Assembly (NCBI RefSeq): GCF_040939455.1
Contig: NC_134108.1
Location: forward strand, 16,459,501 to 16,523,500
Origin: Microcebus murinus
Taxonomy: Eukaryota > Chordata > Mammalia > Primates > Cheirogaleidae
DNA: 64,000 bases
Reading direction: 5' to 3'
Position numbers and translations under genes: made by a program. Of this stretch, positions 58,145-64,000 are shown one piece after another (position 1 is the stretch's first letter; each line of letters opens with the position of its first letter). Under the pieces are notes generated by a model. That model worked only from the letters and a program-made list of their open reading frames with translations, had not been told where the DNA came from and ran no database searches.

Positions 58145-59780
58145 TTCAAACACTTTACAAAACAATAGAAAAGGGAGTTCTAGATCCATGAAGTTGAAAA
58201 ACTTCATCTAAAGTTCAGAAAAATTAATTTCATGTAAAAATGAGCAATATAAAGAGATTAAGATCAAATCCTATACAAAGTTATTAAGAAAAAAATGCAG
58301 AATAGCATCTCTAAAAACAATGAAAGCATGCCAGAAAGACATGAGCTCAAACTAGAGGAAAAGGCCAGGTGCAGTGGCTCACACCTATAATCCTAGGACT
58401 TTGGGAGGTGAGGCAGGAGGATTGCTTGAGGCCAGGAGTTCAACACCAGCCTGGGCAATAGTGAGACTGTCTCTACCAACAACAACAAAAAAATTAGCCA
58501 GTTGTGGTGGTGCAGACCTATAGTCCCAGCTACTTAGGAGGCTGAGGCAGGAGGAAAGCTTGAGCCCAGGAGTTGGAAGTTGCAGTGAGCTGTAGTCACA
58601 TCACTGCATTCTTGCCTGCACAACAGAGCAAGACTCTGTATCAAAAAAAAAAAAAAGGTGAAAAATATAAATTAGTATATTTCAAAACAATATAAAACAC
58701 ATTAAGAAAATGATACAATATAATAGCTAAAAGAATGGAATAGAGCAGGAGGAAAATTTGGAAATGAGGAGACAGAACTCTGGATATAATTAAAAATAAA
58801 ACAAAAAAATTCATTTTTGGAAAAACATCTAAGCCAGAAGAAACATAAGAAGGATTAAGTACAACAGATTATGCCTTAAGAACAATTAAGATTGAAAAGA
58901 GAACTTTAATATAAAAAATTAAAAGTAATATAAAAGTAAATAAAAATATAAAAGTATGTAAAATAATATAAAAACTTTAATATAAAAAGGTGAAAATAGA
59001 AAGAAAGTGACAAATAGAAAAGGAAAGCAAAGAAGACCCAAAATTCATATACTAGGAGGCTCTGAAGAAGGAAACCAAATTTAAGGAACAGAATAAGCAA
59101 TAAGAATTCAAAGAAAGAAAGAAGTAAAAAGAAAACAAAAATCATTTTCCTGTTCTAAGTAACAATAATAAGATTAACACTACATATTGAAAAGGCACAG
59201 TGCAATCCTAGGAAAAACCAATCCAGAATGACTAATATTGACATATATTCTAATAAAATGATTGGACTTGTTAAAAAATCCCTTGATCCTCTAGCAAAAG
59301 ATTCAAATGAGGGGAATACAATCAGATCATCCACACAATTTTTGATGGCAATGCTTTGTGATAGAAGAAAAGTGGAATATAATATTTAAAATGCTCAAGG
59401 AAAGAAACATGGGGCTGCAGATTTTGTATCCGGCTGAAATGGCTCTCAAGTGTTAAAGACCGTGAATAAACTGTAACCAAGATTCAAGAACTCCCATGAG
59501 TTCTTCCTTGAGAAACTGGGGAATGTGTTTCAGACAACCAAAATTATAGAAAAGTCATCAACATAAAGACTGGTGGTAAGCTCTGAATGTATACTAGTAT
59601 GAATAATTAACACAACTGAGAGAGAAATAGAAGGGTGAGAAAAAAGTAAGTAACAACTATAAATTCTGACAATGTAGAGAGAGTTTAACTATAAAACATG
59701 GTAAAAGCTCTCAGAAAAATTAATTTTAAGATATTTTCATAATCACATTGCTAAAAAATACTGGTATTGTCCATCATAGA
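58145..59780 (+). mobile_element. L1-like A-rich stretch, interrupted by Alu
   Basis: A-rich sequence on the plus strand with blocks such as CTCTAGCAAAAGATTCAAATG, TGCTCAAGGAAAGAAACATG and GCTGCAGATTTTGTATCC resembles the 5' region of old L1 or HAL1-like elements. The Alu at 58363-58656 interrupts it. Identity of the whole interval is inferred from base bias and a few blocks. Confidence 0.5.
58363..58656 (+). mobile_element. Old Alu (J-like)
   Basis: It starts GGCCAGGTGCAGTGGCTCAC and ends in a 14-base A tail. The middle linker is short (CAACAACAACAAAAAAATTAGCC), without the lemur-type insertion, so this copy predates the strepsirrhine-specific Alus or belongs to a different lineage. Confidence 0.9.
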
Positions 59781-59784
59781 TTGT

Positions 59785-60890
59785 TTTATGTGTAATTAAG
59801 AATAAGCCAAATGAGCAATTATGTGAAATTCTAATACATCCTCTCCATTGTTTTTGACAACCAGGATTTGCAGTGTGGGTGAAAGGAGAAATAAATTTCA
59901 GGTTGAAAAGGTTAACACCCTGTAGCTTGAATGTAGAAGCCCTGGTATCTGTGAGTGAGAAAAACTGTATCTAGATCAAAATTGCTACAAGATCGGTCAT
60001 TCTTTCCAGGCTTTTTTCAGCGCTCAGAGCTAGAATATAGGTCTTTTCCTGGTGACCCTGTATAAAGCCCCTGGATCTTAAATGCCACTCTGGGAAAAAT
60101 AAAGAAAAGACAAAAGTCCTGAAGGGACTGAGTTTGAAAGTACTGAGAAAATCTGAAGTGACTAAAAAAATCTGGAATTCAATCTTCTGCTGCCAGTTGA
60201 ATGAGAGTTAGAGGCAAAACTCAGTTCAGTTACAGAAAAATAAGTATATTTTCTCACATCAGCATTTATTATTCTGATATTTATTTCTACTATATTTCTG
60301 CTACATCAGTGAAAAATAAGGCAGTGTCATTAGGTGACAGAGGGGAGGGAAAAGGTGAGTAGGTTGTTTAAGCAGAGGGAAAAGATTTAAAATATTGTCA
60401 CAGAGGAGAATAATAAACTTACTAAGGAAACTTAGGGTTACTGGGCAGTGTTCAGTGTTTTTTGAGGTTTGTGGTTATGAATAAAATGTCATTAGTCAAG
60501 CTAGTTAAAAGAGTATTTTCAACATTTTGCAAGTAGAAAGGTGACCTAGGTTGAAGTTTAGCCAGTGACTGTGTCACAAGACATAGAGAGAGACAAGGTT
60601 AATGAGAGGAAATGATTTTGATTTGTGATGTTTTAATATGTTAGAATTGAAAACCGCGATATTTCAAAACAAATATAAGATATGGGTGCAAAATTTTCTC
60701 ATAGATGGTATTTAAAAAAAAATAGCCACTGTGTACATTGCAGAAGCATCTTGAGCAAAAATGGGAAATAATTTTACCTCTAACTTGTAATTTAAAAAAC
60801 CCAATAGATTTTAATCTTATGTATGAATTTTCGATGACAGTTGAAGAACCTGCTTTAAAGTGTCTTATGTTTATTGGGTTTAAAACTTCA
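59785..60890. other. Unassigned AT-rich intergenic sequence
   Basis: No exon or named repeat is recognised. Confidence 0.4.
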
Positions 60891-60897
60891 ATGTTTC

Positions 60898-61008
60898 ATT
60901 TTAATAAATGTTATTTATTAATAACATTTATTTATTAATGTTATAAATAACATGTTATTTATTAATAATATTAATAACATTATTAATAAATAAGTGTTAT
61001 TTATTACT
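60898..61008. repeat. AT-rich palindromic repeat
   Basis: Units of AATAAATGTTATTTATTA and its reverse complement alternate for about 110 bases. For example AATAAATGTTATT and AATAACATTTATT form 13-bp arms around TATT near 60903-60932. Nearly all bases are A or T. Confidence 0.9.
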
Positions 61009-61090
61009 AGGGAACCCTGTGCCTAAAATGAACTTAGCTATTTCTCACATAGGAGAAATAAAATGTAAGAATGACTACACAATAGAGTTT

Positions 61091-61459
61091 TGCTATGGCC
61101 TGAATGTTTGTGTCCTCCCAAAATCTATATACATCTGACGTGATGGTATTGGAAGGGGGGGGGGGCTTTGAAAGGTAAATAGCTTTAGGTGAGTTCAAGA
61201 GGGTAGAGCCCCTGTGGTGGGATTGGTGTCCTTACAAAAAGATGAAGAAGACAGAGCACGTGAACTCTCTCCCCCTGGCATGTGAGGGTACAGCTAGAAG
61301 GCGGCCATCTGCAAGCCAGAAGAGGGACTCATCAATAACTGACCATGCCAGTGCCTGATCTCAAACATCCAGCCTCTAGAACTGTGAGGAGTAAATGTTT
61401 GTTGTTTAAGCCACTCAATCTGTAGTACTTTTTTATAGCAGCCCCAACTGACTAAGACA
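61091..61459 (+). mobile_element. Solo MLT1-type LTR (ERVL-MaLR)
   Basis: It begins TGCTATGGCCTGAATGTTTG and ends CAACTGACTAAGACA, so it has TG...CA termini. Internal blocks are GTGATGGTATTGG, GCGGCCATCTGCAAGCCAGA, CAGCCTCTAGAACTGTGAGG and TGTTTAAGCCACTCAATC. At 369 bases it is about full length. Flanking pentamers AGTTT and AGTAT match in four of five positions. No internal retroviral sequence adjoins it, so it is a solo LTR. Eleven consecutive G at 61155-61165 are a homopolymer expansion. Confidence 0.9.
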
Positions 61460-61734
61460 AGTATATAAAGTATTTTGGAATTCTGGAATCAGGAATACAA
61501 TTTATGCTGCAAATACATGTAAAGTTCTCAATTTTGGAATCTGCTGTATTTATACCCTGCCTGTCAGAAGAAATTGAATGTTTATAGGACATTTAAAAGT
61601 GTGATTATCTTTTTTAAAAGAAAAGATTTAGAAAACATATTCAGAGCATTATATAGTGTAACTATACACTCTCCCACAAGCAAGTTAAAAAATAAAAAGA
61701 AACACCCTTCTTTACTAGGCTAGCTCTTAATACA

Positions 61735-61970
61735 AGTCTATAGTACAAGTCTCTGCTAACTGTCATTTCCTCTGGGAATCTTTTCCTGATCCCCTGATGT
61801 GGGTTAGGTGCCCCTGAGCTGTGCTCTCCTAACACCATGAATTTACCTCTAGCTGAGGGGTATAGGAACTGCCTGTTTCCTCATTTCTCTTCCTACTCAA
61901 CTGGCATTAGCCCTGCCTTGCTCAAAGTAAGGGCCCCTGTGTCTATTTGTTGAATGAATAAATGAATCGT
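61735..61970 (+). mobile_element. L2 3' end
   Basis: CCTCTGGGAATCTTTTCCTGATCC, CTTGCTCAAAGTAAGGGCCC and TTTGTTGAATGAATAAATGAATC follow the L2 3' UTR to its terminus. Confidence 0.75.
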
Positions 61971-62689
61971 CTCAAGAAAATCCATTAGACAATTTGATAA
62001 TTGTAAAATAGGCTTCAGAAAATGCCATGGGAACCCCTCTTCCTATTTTAGTTGAATAAAAAGAAACAGCAAAAAATGAAGAAAAAAGTAAAAAGTTAAG
62101 AGGTTTTTAAATGGCCCATGTGTTAAAAATGTTGGAAACATTAAAAAAAAATTCGGTACACTAAAGCAAAACAATACATTTTGCCAAGAAGGAAACAGGA
62201 ATGTGACATTAAAATTAGCATAGCCATTCCTGAATTTGAAAAGGCAAGTATCAGAGGAATTTTTGAGAAAGACAATAAAAGGCTTTGTTAACATGGAATA
62301 GAATAAGTACATACATAGTACATACATAGAATTTGTTCAAATTATTTCATTTTATGCAAACCTGCTAGTGAGCACATTTTGGCACTTTTGTTTGTTGCTG
62401 TCTTTGTCCAAAATCATGTGCTCCGAGGAAAACTATGAATTGCTTTAAACATTAACAGATGCTGGATTTAAAGAGTGATCAACTTCTAAACTGCTGATTA
62501 CCATGGAAAAACTAAATACATATTCTCTGTTCTGTACCAAGTTTAAAGCTATTATACTACGAAGAGGTTTCTTATGTTTGAGAAAATGTAAAATATGTAC
62601 CATAAAAAGCAATGGCTTAATGGCTGTTTGTTTCTCCTTTGTATTTGGAATTGGTTGACGTCAGCCAAGTTTTGCTAAAATCTACCCAG

Positions 62690-62920
62690 CATGATAATAG
62701 CTAACAGCTATCGAGGGCTTAATATGTACCCGGCACTATTCTAAGGGCTTTGTGTGTACTAATTCATTTAAGCATCAGAATACCTCCATGAGAAGTATTA
62801 TCTCTCTTTTACAGATGAGGAACTTGAGTTGTGGAGAAAAATTTGCCTAAGGACACAGCTAATAGCTGAGGCATCTGGGATTTGAACCAAAGCTGTCTAG
62901 CCATAGAGCCTGAATCCATC
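62690..62920 (+). mobile_element. Near full-length MIR
   Basis: Blocks in order: ATAATAGCTAACAGCTATCG, ATGTACCCGGCACTATTCTAAGG, CATTTAAGCATCAGAATACC, TTTTACAGATGAGGAACTTG, AAGGACACAGCTAATAGC and GGGATTTGAACCAAAGC. It is one of the most complete MIRs here. Confidence 0.88.
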
Positions 62921-62924
62921 TTCT

Positions 62925-64000
62925 TTGCAAGTGAGAGCAAACTTGGTTCAACTTAGCAGGCAAGGGAGTTGTTCAAAGGAGAGTGGGAATGGGGACTGCT
63001 GGGGAGTGAGGCTTGAGTCTGGACAGCCAGGGACAATCCTGAAACCACAGTGCAGAGTGGCTCTGGACAGAAAACCACGGTCCCTACACCATAGATGTGC
63101 CACACACAAGATACGATAAACCTTTTTCTCATTTGTGACATGAGCAGGCAACAGATAGTCTCTTACTGTTTTTTTTTTTAATTTTGTATAAACCAAACTG
63201 AACACATATCACTATTTCACCAATTTCATTCCATCTGCCACTGAAGCAGAAAATTGTACTGAAAATTCAGTGTTTAATGAATGAACTGGATCCTACAGGC
63301 ATGGTGGAAATGGTTCTCTATGGAGAAATATTGTTTCTGAGCTAAAGAAGTCAGGGGTGTGGCCTAGGGGAAGAAGGGTGTGGGAAGATTCTGAGATGTT
63401 GCTGCAGTTTAAAATCCTTGTTATATTTTCTCCATCAACTTTGGGGAGCTAATGCATGCATCAGGGATGCAAGGTAAGGTAACAAAGGCTGATTTTAAGG
63501 TGCAAGGAAGCCCTAGGAGCACTGCTCTTATCAAAGATCAAGTGCAGAGAGTTAATTCCTCCTTTCTATGAAGTATCTGGACCCAGTATCCATGCCGTGC
63601 CAGATCGGTAGGGCTAATTGTCTGCATCTCTTCCCAACTCCACATTCAATGGCACCATATTGGTGGTTCAGAATACGTTGTGTGGGAGTATTTATACCAC
63701 TGAAATCGGCAAATACTCCCCGCGCACCAATTCTTAAACATTTATTGACACATCACTGTCAGGTGGATGTACTTCCAACAGAACTGCTAGAGTGAGAAAT
63801 CAAGGGGTTCCATGCACAGCGTTTCCTTCAAACAAAACCTAATGTTATGTTCCAAAACAGGACACAGATTGTGCTCATTCTCTCAACATTTGAAAAGTCA
63901 GGGAGAAGTTTATTTTAAAATCAATAGCTAGAATGGTGTCACCATCAATACACTCTAACAAGTAATTATATTTCAATGTATTGTAATTCGTAAACAATAC
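62925..64000. other. Unassigned intergenic sequence
   Basis: No exon or named repeat is recognised up to the window edge. Short frames at 62925-63205 and 63568-63795 have no domain. Confidence 0.4.

Overview
This is a single-copy stretch of a primate nuclear genome, most likely a strepsirrhine (lemur or galago lineage). The evidence is the repeat content. Dimeric Alu elements at 2192-2540 and 18111-18458 carry a long middle linker (A-rich, then TTAATTGGCCAAC, then a TA tract) that I associate with lemur-type Alus and do not expect in human Alus. Ancient eutherian repeats (L2, MIR, MER5, MER20, MER2, Tigger1, MLT1, old L1) fill much of the rest. No prokaryotic, plasmid or phage feature was seen, and I found no undescribed system.

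The only protein-coding exon I can support is the first coding exon of UST (uronyl 2-sulfotransferase) on the minus strand at 34691-34937. It encodes 82 codons plus one base: the cytoplasmic tail and the transmembrane anchor of a type II Golgi enzyme. It ends in a consensus 5' splice site (GTAAGG) and has an in-frame TGA 16 codons upstream of its ATG. It lies in a CpG island of about 2.4 kb (33590-35990). Everything from 1 to about 34690 is therefore intron 1 of UST, and everything above about 35.4 kb is promoter-proximal and 5' intergenic DNA.

Layout. 1-5.7 kb: intronic DNA with MER20, a free left Alu monomer with a (TTCC)n tail, two Alus, MIR and L2 scraps. 5.7-8.3 kb: a dead Tigger1 transposon on the minus strand. 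8.3-17.5 kb: mostly unique intron with one short Tigger-type element, MIR and L2 pieces. 17.5-24.1 kb: L2, a lemur-type Alu, an old L1 3' part, MER5-type elements. 28.4-29.3 kb: a second old L1 3' end. 33.6-36.0 kb: CpG island and UST exon 1. 37.8-40.7 kb: a sense-strand L2 broken by a nested repeat, itself broken by an L1-plus-Alu insertion. 40.9-41.05 kb: a compound GAAA/GGAA microsatellite. 43.1-45.7 kb: two L2 copies on the minus strand. 45.8-48.9 kb: a long antisense L1. 50.0-50.4 kb: a recent Alu with a perfect 15-bp target duplication. 54.8-57.2 kb: unclassified old repeats. 57.8-59.8 kb: MER2, Alu and an L1-like stretch. 61.1-61.5 kb: a solo MLT1-type LTR. 62.7-62.9 kb: a MIR.

Because there is one gene, there is no gene network to describe. 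The biology here is a housekeeping-style CpG-island promoter driving a glycosaminoglycan sulfotransferase, set in a repeat landscape that records several rounds of nested insertion. Family names come from recognition of consensus-like sequence without a database search, so repeat boundaries are approximate unless a target-site duplication is given.
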